Below, one piece after another: positions 42,207 through 54,379 of a stretch of 64,000 bases of DNA. Both the position numbers and the translations under genes were made by a program. Every line of letters starts with the position of its first letter. Within the stretch, counting starts at the first letter, position 1. The notes under the pieces were generated by a model, which had not been told where the DNA came from, did not search any database, and worked only from the letters and a program-made list of their open reading frames with translations. Origin of the DNA: Anoplopoma fimbria. Its lineage: Eukaryota; Chordata; Actinopteri; Perciformes; Anoplopomatidae. The DNA is taken from positions 28,003,223 through 28,067,222 of the forward strand of contig NC_072450.1 in assembly GCF_027596085.1 (NCBI RefSeq), written 5' to 3'.

Positions 42207-42252
<46 letters not shown>
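42207..42252. repeat. (TG)23 microsatellite
   Basis: Pure 46-bp TG array. Confidence 0.97.
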
Positions 42253-42255
<3 letters not shown>

Positions 42256-43058
42256 CAGGTTATGTCCGTTATCCACTTCACACGCCATCACCGACTGCAT
42301 TTCCAAACGTCACGTCCGCTTTTAAGTCGCCTCTGCCTCTCGGAGTGACCTCTGTAAACTTTGCAGACCCGCGCTAATGAGCGCGCCAAAGTAGCACAAG
42401 ATGGAGGGAGAAGGGGGGAAACAGTAGAGGGGGAGAAAAAGAGGGAGGCAAAAGGGAGGGCGTGAGGATGCTGGAGAGAGAACTCCTGCACCTTTAATTA
42501 TGATCAAGAGGTTTTCACCAAAGGACGGAGGCGTTGCGGTTCTGTTGCGCTCGTAAATCTGGCCCCGGATGCCGTATATTGTGTCGAACGATTACTGTAC
42601 ACCATTATAGTGCATATTCAACTGCCTCTCCAGCACCTGATTTGCATAATTGGATCTTTAATGAAACTTGCCTTGTGGAACAAAAAAATACCAAAAAAAA
42701 AAAGGAGAGATGGAAAAAAAAAAAAAAAAAAAAAAGCGGTTTGGCGTGAGGGTGTCGGGGGGGGGGAGGAAATAACACGATGTAGACGGATGCCCCCTCA
42801 AATATTTGTTTGGACTCGTTTCTTAGAAGGGTTTTAAATAGGTGTGTGTGTGTGTGTGTGTGTGGGGGGGGGGTTATTGAAGGTAAAGGGAAGACAGACA
42901 TTTAAAAAAAAGAAGGGGAGGGGGGTGACCTGCTCTGGCCCAGGCGCTCGCACATCAGCGGCAGTGCTACAAATAGGATGAGAAGTGACTGTGAAAGCTG
43001 TACATTCCCCGCCAGGTCTCGCGGGTTAAGACTACAATAGCGGGATATTCTCTAGCCC
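42253..43058. other. Non-coding DNA, no gene seen
   Basis: A22 lies at 42714-42735 and (TG)n at about 42842-42863. The remainder is unique-looking, with CpGs near 42500-42600. Confidence 0.5.
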
Positions 43059-43090
43059 GGGGGTGGGGGTGGGGGTGGGGGTGGGGGGGG
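43059..43090. repeat. (GGGGGT)n array, G-quadruplex pattern
   Basis: Five G5-type runs separated by single T bases form a textbook quadruplex-capable pattern on the plus strand. The array resembles a telomere-like hexamer but is G5T, not TTAGGG. Confidence 0.92.
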
Positions 43091-45111
43091 GATTTCAGCT
43101 CCTCTTCTGTCGACACTCATTGCACCTACTTGTTACTCAGGAAAGATGGCTCTTTTGTAGTGGAGCCGATTCGGGGCGCTCGCCCCGGTGGAATTCCTCA
43201 GTCGCAAATATTTTGACAATTCCTAAACAGGGGCTGTCATTTTTTATTTTTGGGGGGGGATGGAGGGGGGGGGGGGTTTGGAGCTTACTCGCAGCGACTG
43301 GGCGATACTTTTTTTATTACATATATCATGTGTATTTATGTGTGAATGAGAAAATCCTTGCATTTCTAATAATACTCCATCTGATCATTTGTTCTCCGGC
43401 AGTTGTTTAGAAGTTCTGCTCGCCCGTCACTTGTTTGTGGCTGTGGCAAAGCGTCCGTCTGATTGCTTAATTAAATTCCGACATGTCCCGTATCCCCTCG
43501 GCCTTCTGGAGGTGAAGGTTAAAATCCTCCTAGTGCCACTTTCACGCCAACGTGAGGGCAATGGATAATAGCAGGTCATTTGTCTTGTCTAGCTGAAGGA
43601 TCTATTGCTTAATAGTGACAGCGACAGAGGGGGTATAAAAATAACTATTTTTTTAATCAATGTGTTAGGAGAGTGAGTCGTCCCCCCCGCCCGTTCAAAA
43701 GTGGGACAGGCCGCTAAAAACAAAACACCCTCATGTTGCCGGAGCGTAACAGCGCTCTGCGCTCAGCCGCCCGCGAGCGGCCGTTTTTTTCCCCCCTGTG
43801 TGTTTCCACTCCACATCCGTGGGAGTGGATCATGTGTCAAAGCGGTTTACAGGTGGCTGCAGGGCAGCGGCTCTACAGAGAGGTGGAGGGGAAGCAGACA
43901 AGGTTCAAGTACCTCAGAGGCTCTGACGGCTCTGAACTGAGTAGCGGCAGCAGCTGAGAGGACCCTTCAAAAGCCTCCTTATCGCACTCCTCACTCCAGC
44001 GTTTCACTCTCTTTTTTCTTTTTTTTCTTCTTCTTCTTCTTCTTCCGTCTGTCTCTCTGCCGCAGCCTCTTGTCATCTCTCCATCCTCTCTCCTGTCTCT
44101 TATTTCTCATTTATCTTCCTTTCTCACTTCTCATTTACACCACTGTGGACGCGTTGCAGAAAAAATGACCAAAAAAATAAAGTTACCTGATTAGCTGCTG
44201 TGTATGTGCCACACCCTGCGAGGACCGAGAGACGTAGCCTGCCTGCTTTAAGTGGTCACAAACACCTTTGACTGGATACAATGAAAGATGAGGATACACT
44301 TTACAGAGAGGGACAACTTTTGTAAGAACATTCCACTCCTCTGGATGACGTCCTAACGGTCGGGACAGTCGCTTTCCCTCAAAGACCACTTCCTTCCGGT
44401 GGGGCAGGGGTACTGTGAGCAAACACAAAAATCCCTTTTTTTTTCTCCTTACAATCAGGAGTATTATTTTTTGCTTCTCTTAATTGGTTAACTTTTAACA
44501 CGAACAATTGGCAGTCCGAAAAACATTCCCGTTATCCTACAAAGTAGCACATCGACGGAGAGAGAGAGAGAGAGAGAGAGATAAATATACAGTAGGCAGA
44601 GCGATGACAGGACAGAGCGGGGGGGGGAGAAACACTTAGAGAAGAAACGCAGCGAGCAGAAAGGAGGGAAGGAGAGAGACAGAGAGACAGAGAGGAGGGA
44701 TGATGTACTTAACGGTATCTGTAGGCTTCCTTCTCAACAAGCTGCTGCCACAGATCCTGGGAGCCCGCGTTGATAAATTCGGTTTGATAAAAGTCACCGA
44801 AATGCCGGCCTGTCTGCACACCTCTATTAAGCGCCGGTACATTTGTCACAGCCAGTGGAAGTCAACCAAAGGGGTTTTAATGTCACATCAGGCTGAATTA
44901 AAGACTCAATCGAAAGCCCTGAAAGGTTTAGGTTTTTATTTCAAGTGACAGTAGTGGTGGTACAGCTGTGGCTGGCGCTAAAGATTACCGGGCTCTAGTC
45001 GATCAAGGCAGTCGTTTTACATTTTATATTTGGCTATTGGGAATTTTGTGATTATTCGTTGCTCATTTTAGCCTGGATGCTCATTTTGTATCTGATGACT
45101 TTGAGCGAGGG

Positions 45112-45114
<3 letters not shown>
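43091..45114. other. Non-coding DNA with unique-looking islands
   Basis: The segments at about 43420-43640 and 44690-44940 are repeat-poor and stand out from flanking GA, CT and G runs. Further short tracts are G13-type near 43262-43276, TTC repeats near 44026-44045 and (GA)n at about 44558-44582. Open frames at 43701-43957, 44636-44842 and 44700-44948 contain no recognisable domain. Confidence 0.45.

Positions 45115-45145
<31 letters not shown>
45115..45145. repeat. (GT)15 microsatellite
   Basis: GT array of about 30 bp, followed by GGGGAGGGGAGG. Confidence 0.93.
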
Positions 45146-45146
<1 letters not shown>

Positions 45147-45277
45147 TGGAGGGGAGGGGAGGTGGGGGGATCTCATGTCTGGCATTATTTTCCTAATTCA
45201 TTTTTTTTTAATCAAGAGAAATTAGATCTATGCTGCATTAATCATCTGCCTTCCTTAATATAGCATACTGAGGGAGC

Positions 45278-45281
<4 letters not shown>

Positions 45282-45317
<36 letters not shown>

Positions 45318-45328
45318 GCATTTTTAAA

Positions 45329-45359
<31 letters not shown>
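45282..45359. repeat. A33 tract followed by (CA)14
   Basis: A33 lies at 45282-45314. After a short GCTGCATTTTTAAAAAA spacer, (CA)14 lies at about 45332-45359. This could mark a retroposon tail, but no element body was recognised. Confidence 0.9.
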
Positions 45360-45362
<3 letters not shown>

Positions 45363-46819
45363 CCCCCTGAGAAGCCCCCTTAATACCACATTACTGCTCT
45401 GCATTTATGCAAAAGTAAATAAGTAAAACCCAAAAGGCAAATGAGCATTCCGGGCGTTTAAACACACAGGCTTCTGTAAACGGCTGGCGCAGCCGCCACC
45501 ACATCTCTGAGGCGTAGCTGCCACGAGGCGCAAAGTGAGGGTTGCTACTGTGCTCCTTTTTTTCTTTTTTCTTTTAAAGGTAAATATATGTGTTTATATT
45601 TGAGGACGGGATACTCGAAAACAAGTCCTTTTTTTAAAGCTTTTTTTTTATTTTCCGGAACATCGTTACCGTAAGACAGCAAAAAGGCCTCTGTTTAAAT
45701 ATCAAGGATATATTGGAGAAGCTTCGGGACTGGAGGGGGTAGGGGGGGGGGGGGGGGGGCTAAATGTCCTGTTTATTTCCTGAAGAAAAACAAGACCCTC
45801 TGCTGCATTATCAAAAACACTGCACCACCATTTTCCCACTCAATAACTCAAAACAATAAACGTCAGTCGCTGATGAAACCCGCTAATGACAAACGTGAAC
45901 TTAAAAAAGAGATTCATCCAAAAATATTTGATCCCTCCCCCTCTCCCTCGGCTGCTTTTCTTTCCCCGTCCACGCACACACGCTCACAAACAGCCAGTCG
46001 ATTCCCACCTGGTGTTGTATCTAATTAGGTAAAATACACATCACATGCGTGTGGGCGCACGCACGTGTGTTTGTGTCGGAGCGTCTGCTCGCCGAGAGCT
46101 GTCAAGTCTTTCATGCACTACTTAAAAAAAAAAAAAAAAAAAGAAAAAATTGTTGTTCAAGGTGGGAGCTAAATACTATTTATCTATTATTTATCTGCGT
46201 TATTACCGGGGTTGAGTTTAAAAAGAGAGCTCTCTCCGACGTGGGAGAATTCCCCCGGCGCCCGACTCTTTCCTTTTAATACCTCTTTTAAGTCATAAGA
46301 TGCGCTCCCACCCCTGCTGGAAAAGAAAACCTTTAACTGATCTCCCGCAATTTCCGACAATTTTTCTCAAATCATCCTTTTCTTTTATCATTCTTATTTT
46401 CAAACGGCCCACCTCATCATTCTCTCTCTCTCTCTCTCTCTATCCAGCCCCCCCCCCCCCCCCGCCTTCCATCTCCTCTTCTTGTTTTTTGATCCGTGTC
46501 TTTTCTGTTATTATTATTATTTCTTGATCGCGAGCTGCAGTTGTTTTCTTCGCCTCAGGATTTTGTCTCTTTTGTTGTGTCGTTCACACCAATCGTAGTA
46601 ATGGGGAGAGAGTTAAGTGGAAGTGCTGTGGCCCGGGCCCTTGTTCGGCTTGTCTGTCGGCTGCTTTGGTAAACAGGACTGTCAGAGCGAGAGAGAGAGA
46701 GAGAGGGAGAGAGAGGGGGAGAGAGGGGAGGGGAAGGGGGCATTTGCATCCATTGCCTTGTTAAAGGCTCTAAGGGAGAGAGTGAGTTCACACTCTTGAG
46801 TCTGCTTATCTGTTCACAA

Positions 46820-46859
<40 letters not shown>

Positions 46860-47406
46860 GGGGGTGTCATTTTAAGCGGTCGCTATTTCCTTTACTTTCG
46901 TTACTCTTTGGAGCTCTTTTAAAGAAAGAATAGGAACACTTAGGATTTGTTTATATCTCAGTTTGAACGGCCCGAGTGTTTAACGGGAACTGGAAAGTCC
47001 ACCGTTTTAACAACAACTTGGCCCTTGTTTTCCATTGGTCGGGCCATTTCTTTAGGTTATGAGAACACTGTGCTCACTAAATTCAAGCTTGCTGGAAAGC
47101 TTGGAAAAGTTTCGATGTCGTTAAAAGGAAGTCAGACGTAGAACAAAACATGCAGTAAGACAACTGGACGGATTTAAAACCAGCCGACTGAGCTGAATGT
47201 GGCACGGCGAGTCAGCCTTGATAAATTCTTTCAATATCAAAAAAAAAAAAACCCATACCGCAGCAAAAACAATCCCTTGTAGATCAAAAAGCACTTCACA
47301 CACATTCAACCGTTATAGAAAAATAGACATCTTTTAAACAAGTTGTCAGGACACCTCACACATGCTAGAAAGTAAATTATTACTATAAACGGCCAACTCA
47401 TCTAAT
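45360..47406. other. Non-coding DNA, many short simple repeats
   Basis: G18 lies at 45742-45759, A19 at 46124-46142, (TC)n at about 46421-46441, C16 at 46448-46463, (GA)n at about 46687-46730 and (GT)n at about 46824-46857. The unique-looking portions between them show no coding motif. Confidence 0.5.
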
Positions 47407-47458
47407 GCCCTTCAGCGTCTGATACCGGAGCACCCAGGCGCCCTTTAGTGTCGTATGG
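47407..47458 (-). repeat. Copy 2 of the 48-bp motif, inverted relative to 30.6 kb
   Basis: The reverse complement reads CCATACGACACTAAAGGGCG, then CCTGGGTGCTCC and TATCAGACGCTGAA. It aligns with 30566-30613 along its length. Confidence 0.6.
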
Positions 47459-48922
47459 AACGCACCAGCTTTCAGCTAACTCCAATGTCATCCCTTTGGA
47501 ATCATTATTAAATGCTCAAACGCAGTATAAAGAGCGAGGAAGTCCGCCCTGGGTGGATGGGTCAAACGACCACAGGACTTTCACCCAGGTGACAGCTGTT
47601 CGCATTCCACGAAAAAACCTCAGTCATTAGTCATGTGACTTGTTAGGTGCTCGGTAGTCACGTGAGTCGTTAGTAAGGTTTAAGAAAAGAGCGTGGTTGA
47701 CTTTCATTTTCCTGACTAAGTGTATTTGTGGTGCGAAGCTTACTTAGTGTTTACGTTGCCTACTACGAGAGCGCCTCGACACTTCAACCTGCCCGTTACC
47801 AGAACTTACCCGTCGCAGGAAGTCCTGCAACTCTGTGCTCGTAATCTCCCAAACGCCAGAGCTGCTCGGGCTTAGCGCTCGGAGAGGTGTGCTCCACAAA
47901 TCTGAAGTCGAGATTGAGTTTATTTCTCTCCGACTCCCTCGTAACCTCCATCTCTCTGATTGCCGATCAGCCCCCGAGGGCTTCGAGGCGCTCTAGCTGG
48001 ATCCCTGTGATTAGAGTAAATGCCCCCCCACCAACCCCCGCGCTGGATATCAGGGCTAGCTTGTGCGGTGGACTGAGGAGGACGAGGCGAACGGCGCAGA
48101 TTAACGCTGAGGTGTGAAGCGTGAGGAAAGGTAAAGCTCACAGAGAGTAAAAGTAGACATACGGAAGTTCAGTGTTGGTGTTGAAGCCCACGCATCCTAT
48201 AAAGTGGGTGTAATTCTATTTGGTAAAAACTAGCGTCCAAGTTAGGGGGGGATCACAGCAACCTCCTAATGGTAATCTTTAACATTTGCTCCTATTTAGC
48301 GTCATGAATGGCGCTTCCCACGAGACTCAAACATGTGAGCAAATGCTAAAAAAGAATTCAACGTGTGCGGGGCAGAATCCAAACACGCTGTGACTGACGG
48401 CTACCTCGGCCATCGCGCCCTTCTCTCAAAGTGACACGAGTGCGGCGTCACACGGAGGATCTTCATCAGACTAAGTCGGCTCAGGGGAGCGATGGTGTGA
48501 AACCAGTGGAAGGAGATCTCCTCCCCAGGCAGTGTACTTAGCAGGAGGAGTGTGTGTTTCTTGATATGTGGCCTGTGATAAAGTGCGAGCCCCCAGGTGC
48601 TGAGTCGTCCATGTGTGCGTCGCCCTCCGTTTTGCAGGAAGTGCTCTTTTCCCTCTCAGCTCTTCATCTCTACAGTATGTACCGGTACCTGTAGCATGCG
48701 TGCGAGTGTGTTTCCATGTGTGTCGGTTACTGCTGGGGGGGGGGGCATTTGATCCAGCCGAGGCTCGTGTTCCTCGCGGAGCCCAGCGGAGAGCGGCCGA
48801 GGTCGGTCTCCTCCTCAACACCCCTTTTTCATCCAATTTCTGTGGCTGCGGGCGGCTGCTTGCCGCGCTTTTGTTGCCGGAGGTAATCTGTGAAGTGATC
48901 TTAATTATGGAGGTTCGGCCTG

Positions 48923-48960
<38 letters not shown>

Positions 48961-49855
48961 CCCCCCCCCACCTCTCCCTCTCTCCCTCTCTCTCTCTCTT
49001 CTCATTCTTTCTCTCTCTGTCTTCCTCTCTGTACACGCTTTTAATCAAAGAGCGTAGTTAGCTGGTAATGAGGGCGAGGGGAGCACGTGCGCTCCTGCTT
49101 ACACATGCTGCGAGGCTTCGAGGAGGAGGAGGAGGAGAGTGAGGAGGATGAGGAGAGTGAGGAAGGATGGGGTGGTTGGAAAGGCAAACAGTTTTACACT
49201 TTCCACGACTGAGGTTGTCGAGAAAATTATTTAAAGGATTCATTTTAAATTCTGCCTAAAATGGAGTCGTACAAAAAGTAGGGTTGGCCTTTACATAGCA
49301 CGAAAACAATAATTACAATATGTTTGGTTAAAGTCAACAAGGAAACATGCACAGTGTTAATACATTTTACAAATTTAATTGAAATTCATAATGAAATCAA
49401 TTTATGACTAAAGGTGGACTTATCAAACTCTCTATGAAGCACATTTTCACCCATTACATATATATTTTTTTCCTTTTACATTTTTCAGTACGTCTTGAAT
49501 TTAAAATATTGCAGAACCTACACCGACTATCATTGTGGAAGAAATGTTGGATTTTTTTTTTTTTTTATCATATTTAGAGTACAGCTCCTTTTAGAGTATT
49601 GACACCACACAAAACATCAGCGACGCTGATAACAAAAAAAGATATAGTAAACTTTGTGTTTTTTCCTTTGAGGACCAGTGAGAATGGTTATGGAGGATGG
49701 GGGGGGGGGGGGGGAGGGGGAGCTCTGGGGGCTGGAGAGAAAGGGAGTTAGATGGGATCCATTACACATAAACAGCCTAGGCATTGATGAGATGATCCGA
49801 CGAGGATTAGGCCGACAATCCTGATGGACACTGAAAAGGTGACCACACGGGGAGG

Positions 49856-49858
<3 letters not shown>
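47459..49858. other. GC-richer non-coding DNA
   Basis: From about 47.4 to 49.1 kb the sequence is richer in G/C and CpG than most of the window. (CT)n tracts lie at about 48927-49018, a GAGGAG array near 49120-49165 and a G-rich run near 49700-49720. The overlapping opposite-strand frames of about 143-166 codons at 48471-49044 have no recognisable domain and include the CT/GA arrays. I do not call a gene. Confidence 0.45.

Positions 49859-49907
<49 letters not shown>
49859..49907. repeat. (TG)24 microsatellite, left arm of an inverted pair
   Basis: TG array of about 49 bp. It faces the CA array at 50012-50105 and could pair with it. Confidence 0.97.
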
Positions 49908-49908
<1 letters not shown>

Positions 49909-50010
49909 TGCGTGCACATGTGGCGCCTATGTGTGTGTTTGTGTGTGTGTTGTATGCAGCTCGTAGCACAATAGCATATGCCGTATGGCCTCATTATGAT
50001 ACCCGCCTCA

Positions 50011-50011
<1 letters not shown>

Positions 50012-50105
<94 letters not shown>
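50012..50105. repeat. (CA)47 microsatellite, right arm of an inverted pair
   Basis: This is a pure 94-bp CA array, about 104 bases after the TG array. The open frames of 139 and 165 codons that cross both arrays are simple-repeat artefacts. Confidence 0.98.
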
Positions 50106-50109
<4 letters not shown>

Positions 50110-53100
50110 GACAAACCTCCTCCCAGCGCCGCCGCCGCCGTCGCTCTCTAAGGTCGCGCTGGGAGCCATTTCCAGGTCACAGAGAGGCCAAAGGTCAGCA
50201 TCTGGGGCACGAATGCCAATCAAGTAGGGCTCCGTCGCTTTGAGACGCTCTTGTTCTTCTCTGGTGAAATGTGTTTATGATATCACTCGGCCGGTTTCAG
50301 TTCTCTGATTTTTTTTATTTGATGGGTTATCTCGGAGTGTGAAGGATAGAAATAATGTAAATGTTTAATATCCCTCTGAACAACATCTAAACCTGACGCT
50401 GCTGCGATACTGTTAAGCAGCAGCAGTTTATTTCCAGTGAAAATGCCAAACAGTTGCTGGGTTCAGTTTCTTTAATGAGATAATTCACTGCTTTTCACTG
50501 TTTTGAATAACTGAGAATTTTGTGGTTTTGGAACTGTTGGTTGGGAAAAAAACCTGGAAAAAAAAAACAAAAAAACTATTAATCACTAATTAAATAACCC
50601 AATGCTAAAACGACTAGCCGGGTTATACAATTTGTTATAAATCTAATGATCAATTAAGTCATTTTTTGAAACCAAAAGTCTGGGGTTCCCTGTTTCGTGT
50701 TTTGTCTTCTTAACGTGCCTTGATGCCTCGCTGTTGAATACTTCACCTTGGACTTTGAAAACTTGGACTTCGAAAAGTACAATTTTGTACATTCCATAGA
50801 CCAAAATGAATTGTGTAAGAAACATATACTAGAAAACCTTTCTTTGTTTTTTGTTCTAAGCATCATATTGAGTTCTTCTGAATCTTGAGGTCGCAAAACC
50901 GTTGTGTGAAACAGCCTAGAGACTTTTCCTCTGTCTGCAAGCAGTGGGTGAGTTGTATTTTGAGTGTGTGTGTGTGTGTGTGCGTGTGTGTGTTACAGTG
51001 AGCCTGCTAATTCCTTCAGGGTCAAGGGGAGGGACCGGGGGTTAAATGGTGTGACAGGGGAGGTCAACGGTGATTAGCTGCCGTCTGAACTAATGGCCAG
51101 AAGAAGAAGAAGAAGAAGAAGAGTGCTTGTATTCAGCTTATCAGTTTGTTGAAATCACTGTGCGCGCCTGTGTCACTGTCTCCCCCCCCCCCCTCTCCCA
51201 TTCACACCCCCACCCCCACCCCCATCCCCCCCCGTCCCCTCCTTTCCCCATGTCCTTATATTATTAAAGGTTGCCTCCGTGCTTAAGTAAGGCAAAGCAG
51301 ATGGCCCTTTTCATAAATCATGCTTATAAGATGATTACAGGCGTCGCCACCCACCATTCTCCTCTTCTCTTACGGTACAGTAGTGCTCACAGTTTTTTCC
51401 TCAAGGCCGGCTAGTCTGGCTTTATTTAAAAAAAAAAAAAAAAAGCTGCCATAACGCTAAACTCTGATTATTTTACCGACGACGGGGGGATGGGGGGGAG
51501 GAGAAGTAGAGACCAAAGTTTGAACCCTGAGAGCTGCAAAAGGTGACAAGTCAAGAAAAAAAAAAAAAAAAGAATGCAAAAGATAAGATTACTTCCCCTG
51601 CCAGTACCTCCTCCTCTCAGCATCCCCCCCCCCCCCCCTCCCCACTTGTTATGTTCCCTCACTTGGCGCAAAGTTGCTCAGAACAGGATGTTAAATATAT
51701 AGCACAGGGGAGGGAGAAGGAGAAGGAAGAGAGAGACGGAGGAGAAGTAAAAGGAACGGGTGTGTGCGCGCATCGGATTATGTCTGTGCCGTTGCACTAT
51801 TCCTTGATGTATGCACCATGTCAGGCAGTCATTGTCTCCTGGGTAAAGAATGATAGTTCAAATACCTAGCATCTCTCCCCCGGTGCTCCAAATGCTCGCC
51901 TTTGAAGTTTTTATAATCCATCTGTCATCTGCGAGCAGGGAGGGCACATGTTCTGTACCACTCAATTACCAAATTCTCTTTTTTGCCAGCTACAATGAGA
52001 CAGGAAGCAAATAATATGGGCGACCCCTGAAAAAAAAAAAGGGAGAGAGAAAGGGGAGGGGGTGGGGGGTATAGAGAGAGAGAGAGAGAGAGAAAGAGGG
52101 AGGAATTGCTTGAAATCCTGCGTTCCTGGCTTTCTCACGCACTTGATTGTGTCCCCTCACTGCCTCTCATAACAGGAGAACAAAGCCTGTTTGTTGTGGG
52201 TGGAATGCCTAAAATGCTTCCTACTGTTACAATTATGAAGAATTTGATTGAATGTGTATTGTTTCAAGGGGCTTGGCGATTTTGATCATTTTTTTAAAGT
52301 GCCTTGGATTGTTGTTCAGCTCCCCTACTAGCAATAATAACCAGCCACCTAATCAAATCCCATTTGATATAAACATTTCATTTGTTATAAGGGCTGGTAG
52401 ACGTTGTGTGGAAAAGAAAGAAAGAAAAGAAGTAGTGTGTTTTGATTATACATTATTCATTAGCGACTCTTAAAGATGGGTTCTGATAGGCTTTTTGTCA
52501 GCGGCACGATGGAGATTCTAATGAAGTTTGCCGCAGTTCTTGGTGTTTAAAATCGCCTTTAATTGGCGAACGCTTTGTTGTGCGTCGCTTTAAAGCTGCG
52601 CTGATGCGACCAGAAAGAAAAAAAACAAAAAAAACTTCAGATAACCGTCTGAGAAAATAACAACAGCAGCAGTTGCAAATTACGTCTCTGAAACATATTT
52701 CATTTACATACGCCACGGGCCCCCTTTTAAGGCGTCTACCTTTTAATTCTTTTTTCATATTTAACACTCCATACAAAACAATAAAAGCCTCAGATCTCTG
52801 TGTCTGCATCCTCGTTTACATCCCAAACTCCCCCAACCACCATCACCACCACCACCAGCCCCCCCCACCCCCACCATCCAAAAGCATCCTCGCTGGGAAG
52901 AAGATGAAAAGATTGTTATGAGAAACTCGAAAGGGAATTTGACATTCTTTGGTTGCTTCTGAAACTTCCAATATTCTGCCGTAATTGTTTCATACAAGTT
53001 ATATATCTTCATTTGAGGGGAATGGGTGGTGGTGGGAGGGGGGGGGGGGAGATGAAGAACACGTCGGCTTCTTTCTTCCTGAATAAAAGGCAGCAGAACC

Positions 53101-53528
53101 CATCTGGTTGGGTGATCCACGGCTGGCCCTCTTGCGCTCATCGCTGAAATAATACTCCCTCTAATGACTCCCACATATTCTGAAATCTCCCTTTTGAAAT
53201 TGGTCTTGGCAGATTATTTGCAGGTACTTGAGTTGCATCTGTTTGCAATTTTGCAAATGTGGAAGACTTTAATGCCGGGCAGGGGCGGGTAGCGGGAGAA
53301 GAGGCTATTTCGGTCCCTGGGATAACACCGGCTGTCAGTGTGAACGGGGCCCGGGCGGCACTCTGCACCCTGACCCACATTTTGACTCGTCTTTACCCAG
53401 GTGACAACATGTTTGTAGTACATTTCTCCTCAGCCATGTGTGGCTGTCTTATTCCAAGCCTTTTTGGTTGCATCGTGTGACAGCAGTAGGTCATCATTTG
53501 TGGTGAGAATAGAGAACATGCTTTGGAT
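50106..53528. other. Non-coding DNA with unique-looking islands
   Basis: Simple repeats include (TG)n near 50965-50992, an AAG array at about 51100-51121, C11-type and C-rich runs at 51182-51235, A17 at 51428-51444, A17-type near 51555-51571, C14-type near 51626-51639 and (GA)n at about 52070-52092. The segments at about 51260-51360, 51940-52025, 52200-52500 and 53150-53420 are repeat-poor. The frames at 52498-52809 and 52761-53174 have no known domain. Confidence 0.45.
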
Positions 53529-54379
53529 CAGGGGTGGAACGTCACGTATTACATCGGTTCAAGAGCTTCACTTCAGTACAGATTTCAGCTATTTGTTACT
53601 TACTGTACAGGATATTTCACGCCACTACATTTATTTGAAGGCTGTTTTATGAAAAAGTTCACACAAAAGTAAAGACAGGCCCGTTTGTTCATGGTTGTAG
53701 AAAAGTTTACATTTTGGAGCGGTTAGCTACAAATTTAGGATTGTGCATGAAAATGTGATCAGTGTTGCAGATTAAACGGTATGTCAAGCTTCCTCTTGAC
53801 CGACCACAACAATTAAATGCTACTCAAACATGAATACATAAATAATGATGATCTCGTCATATATTAATGTAGTGGTGTAACATCCAGAGAGGTCATTTTT
53901 ATGTACCTACATTTACTTCTGACACTTTAAAGTCGATATAAATGAAGATTGCCTTTTTAACCCGTTCATATTGCGCAACTGTTTAACAATATATGGCCCC
54001 AAAAAATATTATTGCCAACCGAATTTCAACCAATAATATCACGCTTTTCATCCATCAATCAATCTGCACCTTTTTAGGTTGTGTGTGGAGCCACAGTCCT
54101 CACCAGCTCCATATCGGGCTTAATTCTAAGCCCGCCCCCCCTTTTTAACGGTCCAATCAAATGTGAAGCATTTGATTTAAATCCCTCCTGTAACGGTTCA
54201 CCTGTTCAATATTCCATTTCAGGACAGAAGCTAAAGACGCTCTTACTTCAGGTTCACTGAGACTTTTGCAGATACTTTTACTCAAGTAACATTTCCAATG
54301 CGGGACTGTAATGGATTATTTTTACAGTATGGAATTGCTACTTCTACTTAAGGGGAGGATGCAAATTCTTCCTCCAACC
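53529..54379. mobile_element. Decayed hAT-type non-autonomous DNA element
   Basis: The left end, CAGGGGTGGAACGTCACGTA, and the right end, AAATTCTTCCTCCAACCCCG, are imperfect inverted repeats of the CAGTGGTGGAA type. Just inside, CCACTACATTTATTTGAAGG on the left fits a fish hAT-type miniature element I recognise. So do ACTTTTACTCAAGTAACATT, GTAATGGATTATTTTTACAG and ACTTCTACTTAAGG on the right. No transposase frame remains. An internal perfect hairpin with 8-bp stem and 4-base loop lies at 54115-54134. Flanking 8-bp target duplications are not convincing, which fits an old insertion. Confidence 0.7.

Noticed and set aside
43059..43090. Interstitial telomere repeat
   Set aside because: The unit is GGGGGT, not TTAGGG, and the array is only about 30 bases.
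48471..49044. Overlapping frames of 166 (minus) and 143 (plus) codons
   Set aside because: Both include CT/GA simple repeats, the strands conflict and no domain is recognisable.
49617..50243. Open frames of 139 and 165 codons crossing the TG/CA arrays
   Set aside because: The translations are mostly Val-Cys and His-Thr repeats dictated by the microsatellites; no independent domain flanks them.
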